Shown here: in pieces, positions 25,787 through 33,496 of the stretch
Layout: the number at the start of each line of letters is the position of its first letter
Numbering within the stretch: position 1 is the stretch's first letter
Assembly: GCF_900102195.1 (NCBI RefSeq)
Contig: NZ_FNBE01000008.1
Span: forward strand, 62,001 to 126,000
DNA length: 64,000 nt
DNA from: Pseudonocardia oroxyli
Lineage (GTDB): Bacteria; Actinomycetota; Actinomycetes; Mycobacteriales; Pseudonocardiaceae
Reading direction: 5' to 3'
The notes under the pieces: generated by a model
The model's database searches: none
What the model was told of the DNA's origin: nothing
Seen by the model: only the letters and a program-made list of their open reading frames with translations
Made by a program: the position numbers and the translations under genes

Positions 25787-25811
25787 GCCTTTGCAGTGTC
25801 AGCGGATCCGC
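25787..25811 (-). repeat. Array motif, inverted copy 1
   Basis: GCCTTTGCAGTGTCAGCGGA followed by TCCGC: a minus-strand copy of the motif found four times at 26221-26413, one base different from copy 2. Confidence 0.85.
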
Positions 25812-25835
25812 ACCCGTGGCGGGGCTCATGATTTC

Positions 25836-25884
25836 GCGGGTCGCGGGTCGCGGGTCGCGGGTCGCGGGTCGCGGGTCGCGGGTC
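25836..25884. repeat. Heptamer tandem repeat (GCGGGTC)7
   Basis: Seven exact head-to-tail copies of GCGGGTC, followed by two degenerate copies (AGGGGTC, AGGG). The unit is frame-shifting in any reading frame, which supports the interval being non-coding. Confidence 0.95.
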
Positions 25885-25994
25885 AGGGGTCAGGGCTGCG
25901 GTTGCCCGGCGGTCGGATTGCGGGCCGGTCGGCCGCGCTGGGCGGTGTCGCCGGTTCCTCCCCGTGGGCGAGGCGAGGGTGCCGGGTACCGGGT

Positions 25995-26019
25995 GCCTTT
26001 GCAGTGACAGCGGATCCGC
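25995..26019 (-). repeat. Array motif, inverted copy 2
   Basis: GCCTTTGCAGTGACAGCGGA followed by TCCGC, the same orientation as copy 1, 208 bp away. Its last ten bases form the palindrome GCGGATCCGC. Confidence 0.85.
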
Positions 26020-26220
26020 TGCCAGGTCGTCCCAGTGTTGCGGAGCGTCACAAGCTCGTCACCAGGCCGGCCATGGGGCGTTGCCGCGGCCGCGGCCGCG
26101 GCGATGGTCGCGTCCAGCCGTCGCGAGGGGGGCCGCGATCGCGACGGGCGGTGACGCGGGAACCGGGGCTCGGCCGCCTCAGTCACTCTGCGTAGGACAG
26201 CAGCTCCGCTCCGCGAGTGC

Positions 26221-26413
26221 GCGGATGCGCTGTCACTGCAAAGGGGCTGGCGGATGATGCGCGGTCCTCGCCCGGCGCGGATGCGCTGTCACTGCAAAGG
26301 GCCCGCTGGCGACGTGCCTTCATCGCCTGACGCGCATGCGCTGTCACTGCAAAGGGGCGGGCGGACGCTGCACGGTCCCGCACGTTGCGGATGCGCTGTC
26401 ACTGCAAAGGGGG
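26221..26413 (+). repeat. Four direct copies of the array motif at 55-56 bp period
   Basis: Copies of GCGGATGCGCTGTCACTGCA followed by AAGGG start at 26221, 26277, 26332 (GCGC variant) and 26387. The intervening 29-30 bp segments are partly similar to each other (first and third share GGCGGA and GCxCGGTCC), so this is a degenerate tandem repeat with a conserved core. Together with the two inverted copies, the motif reads outward toward both flanking genes. Confidence 0.9.
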
Positions 26414-26548
26414 CGGCGGGGTGGACCTTGTCCGGAGACCCGGCGTGGGCGCGGCCCGGGTCGTGATCGGCGGACACGGAGGGCGCGAGAGCAGGGCGTG
26501 GAGCGGCCGATCGGCGCGTCCGGTCGGGGCGCGTGGAACAGTGGGCCC

Positions 26549-27598
26549 GTGGACCTCACCGCCGACCCGATCGACCTGACCGCCGCGCTCGTGGACGTCC
26601 CGAGCGTGTCGGGGGACGAGGAGAAGCTGGCCGACGCCGTCGAGGCGGGGCTGCGCGCGCACCCGCACCTCGAGGTCGTCCGGGACGGGCAGGCGGTGCT
26701 GGCCCGCACCCGCCTCGGGCGGCCGAGCCGGGTGCTGCTGGCCGGGCACCTCGACACGGTGCCGATCGCGGACAACGTGCCGAGCAGGCGGGAGGGGGAC
26801 CTGCTCTACGGCTGCGGGACCAGCGACATGAAGGCCGGGGACGCGGTGTTCCTACACCTGGCCGCGACGCTGCCGGAGCCGCGGCACGACCTCACCCTGG
26901 TGTTCTACGACTGCGAGGAGGTCGAGGCCGTCCGCAACGGGCTGGGCCGGATCGAGCGGAAACTCCCCGACTGGCTGGCGGCGGACCTCGCGATCCTCGG
27001 CGAGCCCACCGACGGCGAGGTGGAGGCGGGCTGCCAGGGCACCCTGCGGGTCGAGGTGCGCACCACCGGTCGCCGCGCGCACTCCGCCCGGTCGTGGCTC
27101 GGGGACAACGCGATCCACCACGCGGGCGAGATCCTGCGCAGGCTGGAGACGTACACGCCGCGCAGCGTCGACATCGACGGATGCCGCTACCGCGAGGGCC
27201 TGCAGGCCGTGCGGATCGCGGGCGGCGTCGCGGGCAACGTCGTGCCGGACGAGGCCGTCGTGACGATCAACTTCCGGTTCGCCCCCGACCGCACCACCGA
27301 GCAGGCGGAACAGCACGTCCGCGAGGTCCTCGACGGCTACGACGTGACGCTCACCGACCTGTCCGCGGGGGCGCTGCCCGGGCTGTCCCAGCCCGCCGCG
27401 CAGCAGTTCCTGCAGACCACGGGGACCACGCCGCGGGCGAAGTACGGGTGGACCGACGTCAGCCGGTTCGCCGCGCTGGGCATCCCGGCGCTGAACTACG
27501 GACCCGGCGACCCGAACCTCGCCCACACCCGGGACGAGCACGTCGACACCCGGGCCATCACGCGTTGCACAGAGGTCCTCACCGCGTTCCTGGCGTGA
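26549..27598 (+). CDS. dapE: Succinyl-diaminopimelate desuccinylase
   Basis: A 349-residue M20-family di-zinc amidohydrolase that releases succinate from N-succinyl-LL-DAP, the third step of the succinylase branch. Metal ligands are seen in [10 protein letters not shown] (H and catalytic D), [14 protein letters not shown] (catalytic Glu and ligand), GEPTDGE and the C-terminal [16 protein letters not shown]. The lid/dimerisation domain contains [16 protein letters not shown]. The GTG at 26549 is the first start giving the canonical N-terminus; no strong ribosome binding site is visible. It heads a row of plus-strand genes (dapE, two LOG genes, folP2) as in mycobacteria. Confidence 0.94.
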   Translation: MDLTADPIDLTAALVDVPSVSGDEEKLADAVEAGLRAHPHLEVVRDGQAVLARTRLGRPSRVLLAGHLDTVPIADNVPSRREGDLLYGCGTSDMKAGDAVFLHLAATLPEPRHDLTLVFYDCEEVEAVRNGLGRIERKLPDWLAADLAILGEPTDGEVEAGCQGTLRVEVRTTGRRAHSARSWLGDNAIHHAGEILRRLETYTPRSVDIDGCRYREGLQAVRIAGGVAGNVVPDEAVVTINFRFAPDRTTEQAEQHVREVLDGYDVTLTDLSAGALPGLSQPAAQQFLQTTGTTPRAKYGWTDVSRFAALGIPALNYGPGDPNLAHTRDEHVDTRAITRCTEVLTAFLA

Positions 27599-27623
27599 CA
27601 CCGCTCCTCCGTACGCTGCGTGC

Positions 27624-28385
27624 ATGAGCGACAACGGGGGCCGGCCGGACGAGAAGCTGCGCGGTCCGGTCGTGCTGCGGCGCGAGCGCATGATCGAGCC
27701 GACCACCACGGACCAGCGGCTGCTCGACGGCCGCGGGCCGCACGACTGGGTGCACACCGACCCGTGGCGGGTCATGCGGATCCAGGCCGAGTTCGTCGAG
27801 GGCTTCGGCATGCTGGCCGAGCTGCCGCGCGCCGTCACGGTGTTCGGGTCCGCGCGCACGGCGCGCGACCACCACGAGTACGCCGTCGGCCGGGCGCTGG
27901 GCACGGCGCTCGCCGAGGCCGGGTACGCCGTGATCACCGGCGGCGGCCCGGGCGCGATGGAGGCGGTCAACAAGGGCGCGCAGGAGGCGGGCGGGCTGTC
28001 CGTCGGCCTGGGCATCGAGCTGCCGTTCGAGCAGGGGCTCAACGACTGGGTCGACCTCGGCATCAACTTCCGCTACTTCTTCGTGCGCAAGACGATGTTC
28101 GTGAAGTACTCGCAGGCGTTCGTGTGCCTCCCGGGCGGGTTCGGCACCTTCGACGAGCTGTTCGAGGCCCTCTGCCTGGTCCAGACGAAGAAGGTCACGA
28201 AGTTCCCGGTCGTGCTGCTCGGGTCGGAGTACTGGCAGGGGCTCTACGACTGGATCGCCGGGCCGGTCCTCAAGAGCGGCAAGATCAGCGAGAAGGACCT
28301 CGACCTGCTGCACGTGACCGACGACGTCGACGACGCCGTCCGCGTGGTGCACAACGCCTACCGGGCCTGGGAGGAGGCGCACTAG
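27624..28385 (+). CDS. LOG family (lysine decarboxylase-like) protein 1
   Basis: A 253-residue Rossmann-fold protein of the TIGR00730/LOG family, which includes cytokinin-activating nucleoside-5'-monophosphate phosphoribohydrolases. The diagnostic phosphate loop GGGPGAMEAVN and active-site line PGGFGTFDELFEAL (PGGxGTxxE) are intact. The N-terminal extension (residues 1-65) is longer than in short LOG proteins. Annotation as lysine decarboxylase would be wrong, since there is no PLP site. It ends one base into the next gene's start codon. Confidence 0.9.
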   Translation: MSDNGGRPDEKLRGPVVLRRERMIEPTTTDQRLLDGRGPHDWVHTDPWRVMRIQAEFVEGFGMLAELPRAVTVFGSARTARDHHEYAVGRALGTALAEAGYAVITGGGPGAMEAVNKGAQEAGGLSVGLGIELPFEQGLNDWVDLGINFRYFFVRKTMFVKYSQAFVCLPGGFGTFDELFEALCLVQTKKVTKFPVVLLGSEYWQGLYDWIAGPVLKSGKISEKDLDLLHVTDDVDDAVRVVHNAYRAWEEAH

Positions 28386-28930
28386 TGAACGTCTGCGTGT
28401 ACTGCGGGAGCTCCGACGGCGTCCCGCAGCGCTACCTCGACCTCGCCGCCGAGGTCGGCACGGCGATCGCCGCACGAGGCTGGGGCCTGGTCTCCGGCGG
28501 CGGGCGCAAGTCGATGATGGGTGCCGTCGCCGTGGCCGCGCGCAAGGGCGGGGCCCGCACCGTGGGCGTCATCCCGCGGTCGATGGTCGAGCGCGAGTGG
28601 GCCGACCACGACTCGGACGAGCTGCTGGTCACCGAGACGATGCGGGAGCGCAAGGCCCTAATGGAGGCGCACGCCGACGCGTTCCTCGCCCTGCCCGGCG
28701 GGATCGGCACGTGCGAGGAGCTGTTCGAGGTCTGGACGGCCGGTTCGCTCGGGCTGCACGACAAACCCGTCGTGGTGCTGGACCCCGACGGGCACTACGC
28801 GGGGCTGCTGGACTGGGTCGGCGGGCTCGTGAAGGGCGGGTTCGCCAGCCAGCACTCGCCGCTGGAGCGGCTCGTGGTCGCCCGGACGGTGGAGGAGGCC
28901 CTCGACGCCGTGCCACGATCGACGGTGTGA
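28385..28930 (+). CDS. LOG family protein 2 (cytokinin riboside 5'-monophosphate phosphoribohydrolase-like)
   Basis: A 181-residue short-form LOG protein: YCGSSDGVP at the N-terminus, VSGGGRKSMMGAVA as phosphate loop, and LPGGIGTCEELFEVWT containing the PGGxGTxxE motif. Length and motifs match the mycobacterial Rv1205-type enzyme, reported to release free cytokinin bases. The GTG shares its first base with the stop codon of the preceding LOG gene, and the stop overlaps the folP2 start (GTGA), so three genes are translationally linked. Two LOG paralogues side by side suggest divergent substrates. Confidence 0.9.
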   Translation: MNVCVYCGSSDGVPQRYLDLAAEVGTAIAARGWGLVSGGGRKSMMGAVAVAARKGGARTVGVIPRSMVEREWADHDSDELLVTETMRERKALMEAHADAFLALPGGIGTCEELFEVWTAGSLGLHDKPVVVLDPDGHYAGLLDWVGGLVKGGFASQHSPLERLVVARTVEEALDAVPRSTV

Positions 28931-29790
28931 GACTGCGCTTCGGGACCCGGGAGCCCGCGGCCGACCGCGCGCTGGTCATGGCGATCGTCAACCGCACCCC
29001 GGACTCGTTCTACGACAAGGGCGCCACGTTCACCGACGCCGCCGCCCTGGCCCGGGTGGACGCGGCGGTCGCCGAGGGCGCGGACATCATCGACATCGGC
29101 GGCGTGAAGGCGGGCCCCGGCGCCGAGGTCGACGCGGCCGAGGAGACCCGCCGGGTCGTGCCCTTCGTCGCGGCGGTGCGGGCCCGACACCCGGACGTCG
29201 TGATCAGCGTGGACACCTGGCGCGGCGAGGTCGGGCGGGCGGCGGTCGCCGAGGGCGCCGACCTGCTCAACGACACCTGGCAGGGCGCCGACCCGACGCT
29301 CGCCGAGGTCGCGGCCGAGAGCGGCGTCGGGATCGTGTGCTCGCACACCGGCGGCGCCGTCCCCCGGCGGCGGCCGCACCGGGTGCGCTACGCCGACGTG
29401 GTCGCGGACGTGATCGCGGAGACCACCGCGCAGGCCGAGCGGCTCGTCGCGCTCGGCGTCCCGCGGGAGGGGGTGCTGATCGACCCGACCCACGACTTCG
29501 GCAAGAACACCTGGCACGGGCTCGAGCTCCTGCGCCGGTGCGACGAGCTCGTCGCGACCGGCTGGCCGGTCCTGATGGCGTTGTCCAACAAGGATTTCGT
29601 CGGGGAGACGCTCGACGCGGCCGTCGGGGATCGGTTGGAGGGTACCCTCGCGGCCACGGCACTCGCCGCCGCCGCCGGGGCGCGCGTGTTCCGGGTGCAC
29701 GAGGTCGCGCAGACCCGCCGCGTGCTCGAGATGGTGGCTGCGATCACAGGGACGAGCGTGCCCGCCCGGACCGTGCGAGCCTTGAGCTGA
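28927..29790 (+). CDS. folP2: Dihydropteroate synthase homologue FolP2
   Basis: A 287-residue TIM-barrel protein of the DHPS family: VMAIVNRTPDSFYDKG at the pterin loop, DIIDIGGVKAGPGAEV, ISVDTWRGEV, NDTWQGADP. Active-site loop sequences differ from canonical FolP1 (for example GGVKAGPG in place of GGESTRPG, and NDTWQG in place of NDISG), as in the mycobacterial FolP2 paralogue, which is not a functional dihydropteroate synthase. It is coupled to the LOG gene upstream and precedes gpgS by 189 bp, the Rv1205-1207-1208 order. Its true reaction is unresolved. Confidence 0.88.
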   Translation: MRLRFGTREPAADRALVMAIVNRTPDSFYDKGATFTDAAALARVDAAVAEGADIIDIGGVKAGPGAEVDAAEETRRVVPFVAAVRARHPDVVISVDTWRGEVGRAAVAEGADLLNDTWQGADPTLAEVAAESGVGIVCSHTGGAVPRRRPHRVRYADVVADVIAETTAQAERLVALGVPREGVLIDPTHDFGKNTWHGLELLRRCDELVATGWPVLMALSNKDFVGETLDAAVGDRLEGTLAATALAAAAGARVFRVHEVAQTRRVLEMVAAITGTSVPARTVRALS

Positions 29791-29875
29791 ATCACCCGGA
29801 AGAATGGTTTAAGTATCGACATTACGCTCGCCGGGCAACGAATTCGAGGCTCTTCACAGGCCCGTAACCGACTGA

Positions 29876-29888
29876 TACCGCGGCGGTA
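29876..29888. promoter_or_regulatory. Palindrome in the gpgS promoter region
   Basis: TACCGCGGCGGTA is a perfect 13-bp palindrome about 90 bp before the gpgS ATG, in a 189-bp interval that is visibly less GC-rich than its surroundings. Candidate operator; regulator unknown. Confidence 0.4.
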
Positions 29889-29979
29889 ATCGGAGCCAGA
29901 ACTAATCGACTTGCGACACTCCGTCGAGTTGACCGACGTCCCCGCGTAGACCACGCCCGAGACCGACCCGAGGAGAACC

Positions 29980-30933
29980 ATGCAGCCCATCACCGAGGAC
30001 TGGTTCACCCGTCGTACCTGGCAGACGCCGGACTGGACCGTCGAGGACCTCGTCGCCGCGAAACGCGGCCGGAAGGTCTCGGTCGTGCTCCCGGCCCTGA
30101 ACGAGGAGGCGACGATCGGCGCGATCGTCGCCGGTATCCGGCCTTTCACAGAAGGTGATCGGCCCCTCGTCGACGATCTGTTGGTCATGGACTCCGGATC
30201 CACCGACGACACCATTGCGCTCGCGAAGGCGAACGGCGCGCGGGTGGCGCTGCGCGAGGACGTGGTGTCCCACCTGGCGCCGGTGCCCGGCAAGGGCGAG
30301 GTGCTCTGGCGCTCGCTCGCGGCCACGGACGGCGACATCATCTGCTTCATCGACTCCGACCTCGTCGACTTCGACCCGACGTTCGTCCCGTCGCTGCTCG
30401 GCCCGCTGCTGCTCGAGAGCGGCGTGCACCTGGTCAAGGGCTTCTACCGGCGCCCGCTGCGGCTGGAGGTGAGCGAGGCGGAGTCCCTGGAGCACGGCGG
30501 CGGCAGGGTCACCGAGCTCGTCGCCCGGCCGCTGCTCTCGGCCCTGCGCCCCGAGCTCGCGGGCATCGTGCAGCCGCTCGGCGGCGAGTACGCGGGCACC
30601 CGCGAGCTCCTGGAGTCGGTGCCGTTCGCCACGAGCTACGGCGTCGAGATCGGCCTGCTGCTCGACACGGTGAAGGACTTCGGGCTGGACGCGATCGCCC
30701 AGGTCAACCTGGGTGTGCGCAAGCACCGCAACCGCAACCTGATGGACCTCGGGGTGATGTCGCGGCAGATCACCGCCACGGCGCTGCGCCGCGCGGGGCT
30801 GCCGGACACCGGCGCCGCGCTCACCCAGTTCGTGCAGGTCGGCGGCGAGTGGGTGCCGAACTCCCGGGAGCTGGACCCCACCGAGCGTCCGCCCATGCGG
30901 GAGATGCTGCCCGCGCGCAAAGAGGTGGCGTGA
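29980..30933 (+). CDS. gpgS: Glucosyl-3-phosphoglycerate synthase
   Basis: A 317-residue GT81 (GT-A fold) glycosyltransferase that transfers glucose from a nucleotide sugar to D-3-phosphoglycerate, the first step to glucosylglycerate and, in mycobacteria, methylglucose lipopolysaccharide. Visible motifs: VVLPALNEEATIG, MDSGSTDDT, PGKGEVLWRSL, the metal-binding FIDSDLVDF, GYGVEIGLLLDT-like TSYGVEIGLLLDT and the C-terminal KHRNRNLMDL. AGGAG precedes the ATG by 6 nt. glgA and glgC lie 3 kb away, which suggests glucan or compatible-solute metabolism in this part of the chromosome. Confidence 0.95.
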   Translation: MQPITEDWFTRRTWQTPDWTVEDLVAAKRGRKVSVVLPALNEEATIGAIVAGIRPFTEGDRPLVDDLLVMDSGSTDDTIALAKANGARVALREDVVSHLAPVPGKGEVLWRSLAATDGDIICFIDSDLVDFDPTFVPSLLGPLLLESGVHLVKGFYRRPLRLEVSEAESLEHGGGRVTELVARPLLSALRPELAGIVQPLGGEYAGTRELLESVPFATSYGVEIGLLLDTVKDFGLDAIAQVNLGVRKHRNRNLMDLGVMSRQITATALRRAGLPDTGAALTQFVQVGGEWVPNSRELDPTERPPMREMLPARKEVA

Positions 30934-30971
30934 GTTAGCGCGGTCCCCGCGGCACGTGGTGTGATGCCGCC

Positions 30972-31283
30972 GTGGGGACCGCGCTGATCTACCTGCTCGT
31001 CGTCGCGGTGGTGGCGGCGCTCGTGTTCCTGCTCGCCAGCCTGGTGTTCGGGCGGGGGGAGGAGCTCGCGCCGCTCGCACCCGACGCCACCCCCACCCGG
31101 CTGCCCTCCGGCCGGGTGCGCGGCGAGGACGTCCGCGCCCTGCGGTTCCGCCAGGTCGTGCGCGGGTACCGGATGGGTGAGGTGGACTGGGTCCTGGACC
31201 GGCTCGCCGAGGAGCTGGACACCGTGACCACCGAGCGGGACGCGCTCGCGGCACGGCTGCAGGAGCGGGAGGCGGACCGGTGA
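30972..31283 (+). CDS. Membrane-anchored DivIVA-domain protein
   Basis: A 103-residue protein: an N-terminal transmembrane helix (residues 4-26), a short proline-containing linker and a DivIVA-like motif (LRFRQVVRGYRMGEVDWVLD) continuing into a coiled coil (RLAEELDTVTTERDALAARL). Small single-pass proteins of this type follow gpgS in mycobacteria (Rv1209). A role in polar or septal membrane organisation is possible but untested. The stop overlaps the next gene's GTG. GTG 30972 is the only start that includes the helix. Confidence 0.8.
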   Translation: MGTALIYLLVVAVVAALVFLLASLVFGRGEELAPLAPDATPTRLPSGRVRGEDVRALRFRQVVRGYRMGEVDWVLDRLAEELDTVTTERDALAARLQEREADR

Positions 31284-31747
31284 GAGCGGTGCGCGAGCTC
31301 GTCGTGGCGGAGGACGTGGCCGCGCCCGCGTCCGCCGTCTGGGACCTCGTGACGGACTGGGAACGCCAGGGCGAGTGGATCCTGTTCACCCGGGTGCGGG
31401 TCGTCGCCGGGGACGGCCGCTCGGCGGGGTCCGTCGTCGTGGCGGTGACCGGGATCGGCGACCTCGGCGTGGTCGACACCTTCACCGTGACCGGCTACGA
31501 CGAGGCGGCCCGCCGGGTCGACGTCCGGCACACCGGTCTCGTGGTCACCGGGGACAGCTCGTTCGTCGTCACCGAGACCGGCCCCGCGAGCTGCCGGTTC
31601 ACCTGGACCGAGGGCCTGGAGCTGCCGTTCGGCCGGCTGGGTGCGCTCGGCTGGCCCGTGCTCCGGCCCGTGATGGCGGCCGGGTTCGGCGCGTCCGTCC
31701 GGCGGCTGGGCAGGCTCGCGGAGGCCGAGTACGCGGGGTCCCGCTGA
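31280..31747 (+). CDS. SRPBCC family protein
   Basis: A 155-residue START/SRPBCC-fold protein similar to polyketide cyclase/dehydrase-like lipid-binding proteins. VAAPASAVWDLVTDWERQGEW is the typical first helix-turn (positions 14-34), and the C-terminal long helix RPVMAAGFGASVRRLGRLAE closes the cavity. The ligand is unknown. It is coupled (GTGA overlap) to the DivIVA-domain gene and lies 37 bp before tagA. Confidence 0.82.
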   Translation: MRAVRELVVAEDVAAPASAVWDLVTDWERQGEWILFTRVRVVAGDGRSAGSVVVAVTGIGDLGVVDTFTVTGYDEAARRVDVRHTGLVVTGDSSFVVTETGPASCRFTWTEGLELPFGRLGALGWPVLRPVMAAGFGASVRRLGRLAEAEYAGSR

Positions 31748-31771
31748 GCGGGAACCGTCGGGGGTGCTCGG

Positions 31772-31777
31772 TAGCCT
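31772..31777 (+). promoter_or_regulatory. -10 element for leaderless tagA
   Basis: TAGCCT lies 7 nt before the GTG of tagA, with no Shine-Dalgarno sequence between them. Confidence 0.6.
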
Positions 31778-31784
31778 CCCGCTC

Positions 31785-32327
31785 GTGAACCGCTGCGCCT
31801 GGGCCGAGTCCACGCCGGACTACACGGCGTACCACGACGACGAGTGGGGTCGTCCGCTGCGCGGCGAGCGGAACCTGTTCGAGCGGATGTCCCTCGAGGC
31901 CTTCCAGTCCGGGTTGTCCTGGCTGACCATCCTGCGCAAGCGGGAGAACTTCCGGGCCGCCTTCGCGGACTTCGAGCCGGAGAAGGTGGCCGCCTTCGGC
32001 GCGGCCGACCGCGCGCGGCTGATGGCGGACGCGGGGATCGTGCGCAACAACCTGAAGGTGGACGCCACGATCGCGAACGCCCGCGCCGTCCTGGAGCTCG
32101 ACGTTCCGCTGGACGACCTGCTGTGGTCCTTCGCCCCCGAGACGCACGTGCGCCCGGCCACGCTCGCGGACGTGCCCGCCACCACCGCAGAGTCCAAGGC
32201 CATGGCCAAGGAGCTCAAGCGGCGGGGGTTCCGGTTCGTCGGACCGACGACGTGCTACGCCCTGATGCAGGCCGTCGGCATCGTGGACGACCACGTCGCG
32301 ACGTGTTTCCGGTCCATCCCGGACTGA
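31785..32327 (+). CDS. tagA: DNA-3-methyladenine glycosylase I
   Basis: A 180-residue base-excision repair glycosylase that removes 3-methyladenine. The zinc-snap ligands known from E. coli TAG are all in place: C4, H17 (DYTAYHDDEWG), H170 and C174 (DDHVATCF). The helix-hairpin-helix region and the conserved SLEAFQSGLSWLTILRKREN are present. GTG 31785 is supported by C4 being the fourth residue and by the leaderless promoter. The position after the gpgS group and before a DUF3117 gene matches Rv1210-Rv1211. Confidence 0.96.
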   Translation: MNRCAWAESTPDYTAYHDDEWGRPLRGERNLFERMSLEAFQSGLSWLTILRKRENFRAAFADFEPEKVAAFGAADRARLMADAGIVRNNLKVDATIANARAVLELDVPLDDLLWSFAPETHVRPATLADVPATTAESKAMAKELKRRGFRFVGPTTCYALMQAVGIVDDHVATCFRSIPD

Positions 32328-32498
32328 CCGGGAAGAGCGGGTGACAGGGCGGTTGCGCTGCGTGAACGTCACCCCGTTGATCGCTCCGGTTTCGTGTCGA
32401 GATCGGCGATGGGGAAGAATGGTGCCCACCATCCCGCCTGTGCGCGCTCCCCAGCGCATCGGCGCCCTGCACGACATGACAGACGGAGGGAGCAGGAC

Positions 32499-32666
32499 AT
32501 GGCGGCGATGAAGCCCCGGACCGGCGACGGGCCCCTGGAAGTGACCAAGGAGGGTCGGGGCATCGTGATGCGGGTGCCGCTCGAGGGCGGCGGCAGGCTC
32601 GTCGTCGAGATGACCCCGGACGAGGCCGAGGCGCTCGGCGAGGCGCTCAAGGGCGTCACGGGCTGA
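32499..32666 (+). CDS. DUF3117 domain-containing small protein
   Basis: A 55-residue protein, AAMKPRTGDGPLEVTKEGRG followed by an MRVPLEGGGRLVVE strand, nearly invariant across actinobacteria (DUF3117). GGAGGG lies 9 nt before the ATG at 32499, which sets the start; a longer in-frame ORF upstream is not supported. A small beta-hairpin protein of unknown function. The interval upstream (32328-32498) contains a short ATGGTG/CACCAT hairpin and presumably the promoter. Confidence 0.9.
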   Translation: MAAMKPRTGDGPLEVTKEGRGIVMRVPLEGGGRLVVEMTPDEAEALGEALKGVTG

Positions 32667-32691
32667 CGGCCCCGCGCGCGGCCCGCCCGGC

Positions 32692-32859
32692 TCAGGCGCG
32701 GGCCGCGTGCACCCCGGTCGGCCGGGTGTCGAGCGTCAGCAGCTCGATGGACACGCCGCCGCACGCGCACCTCTTGTAGCGCACCCATCCCTCCGAGGTG
32801 TGGTGGGTCGAGATGGTCCGTGCCTCGGACATCGACTGGTCGCACTGCGCGCAGCGCAT
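32692..32859 (-). CDS. Small zinc-ribbon protein
   Basis: A 55-residue protein starting MRCAQCDQSMSEARTISTHH with C-x2-C at the N-terminus and KRCACGG (C-x-C) further on, a probable zinc ribbon. The ATG at 32859 was preferred to the one 27 nt upstream because GGAGAAGGAG directly precedes it. It converges on the DUF3117 gene (25 bp) and diverges from the CGNR regulator (94 bp between starts). Function unknown; it may bind nucleic acid or partner proteins. Confidence 0.8.
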   Translation of the reverse strand: MRCAQCDQSMSEARTISTHHTSEGWVRYKRCACGGVSIELLTLDTRPTGVHAARA

Positions 32860-32953
32860 CGCTTCTCCTTCTCCGCTCGTCGTCATCGAGCCCTGTAATA
32901 TGCGTTCTGTCGTGAAACCTTACGTATGACAGGGTAGCAGGAGTAATAGGTCA

Positions 32954-33496
32954 GTGGACTTCATCGGTTACCGAAGTGATGCACTCGGTGCTGCCGTCGC
33001 GCTCGTGAACACCGTGACCGCGGCCAAGGCGGGGGACGTGCCCGCGCCGGACCAGCTGCGACAGGTGCTGGTCGAGCACGGCTACCTGGCGGGCCGCGCC
33101 CCGGCCTCGGCCGAACCCGCGCTGCGCGGGTGGGCGGGCAGGCTCCGCACGGTCTTCGACGCCGAGGACCTCGACACCGCCGCCGCGGCCGTCAACGCGC
33201 TGCTCTCGGACGTCGAGATCGGCCCGCACCTGACCCGCCACGACGGGCAGGGCTGGCACCTGCACTACTCGCCCCCGGACGCCGCGGTGCTGGACCGGGT
33301 CCGGTCGACGACGGCGTTCGCGCTGGCCATGCTCGTGTCCGAGTACGGCCTGGACCGGCACGGCCGCTGCGCCGCGGACGGCTGCGAACGGGTCTTCGCG
33401 GACACCTCGCGCAACGCCGCCCGCCGGTACTGCTCACCCGCCTGCGCCAACCGCTCCGCAGTCGCCGCCCACCGGGCGCGTCAGAGGGCCCGGTAG
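32954..33496 (+). CDS. CGNR zinc-finger protein (ABATE domain), putative regulator
   Basis: A 180-residue member of the ABATE/CGNR family. The N-terminal ABATE region (residues 8-125: [20 protein letters not shown] and so on) precedes the C-terminal zinc finger with C-x4-C ([12 protein letters not shown]) and [17 protein letters not shown]; the eponymous CGNR reads CANR here. These proteins are thought to bind DNA and act as stress-related regulators. The GTG at 32954 follows an AT-richer promoter stretch. Its 3' end overlaps the convergent glgA gene by 16 nt. Confidence 0.88.
   Translation: MDFIGYRSDALGAAVALVNTVTAAKAGDVPAPDQLRQVLVEHGYLAGRAPASAEPALRGWAGRLRTVFDAEDLDTAAAAVNALLSDVEIGPHLTRHDGQGWHLHYSPPDAAVLDRVRSTTAFALAMLVSEYGLDRHGRCAADGCERVFADTSRNAARRYCSPACANRSAVAAHRARQRAR

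Larger units (their letters stand above)
25606..26548. other. Non-coding interval with motif arrays between XRE gene and dapE
   Basis: No convincing gene is present in these 943 bp. Short ORFs here are repetitive and lack ribosome binding sites. The interval holds seven GCGGGTC heptamers, two inverted copies and four direct copies of a conserved motif of about 26 bp, and GC-rich filler. It separates two divergently transcribed genes and must contain their promoters. The interval is unusually long for this gene-dense region. Confidence 0.8.

Noticed and set aside
26221-26413. CRISPR-like array (four repeats, 55-56 bp period)
   Set aside because: The spacers resemble each other, two further copies lie inverted at long distance, the repeat is unlike known actinobacterial CRISPR repeats, and no cas gene is present. 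It is better described as a tandem motif array.
27624-28930. Lysine decarboxylases
   Set aside because: The PGGxGTxxE motif marks LOG-type phosphoribohydrolases and no PLP-binding site exists.
28927-29790. Functional dihydropteroate synthase
   Set aside because: The active-site loops differ from canonical DHPS in the manner of the mycobacterial FolP2 paralogue, which is known to lack this activity.
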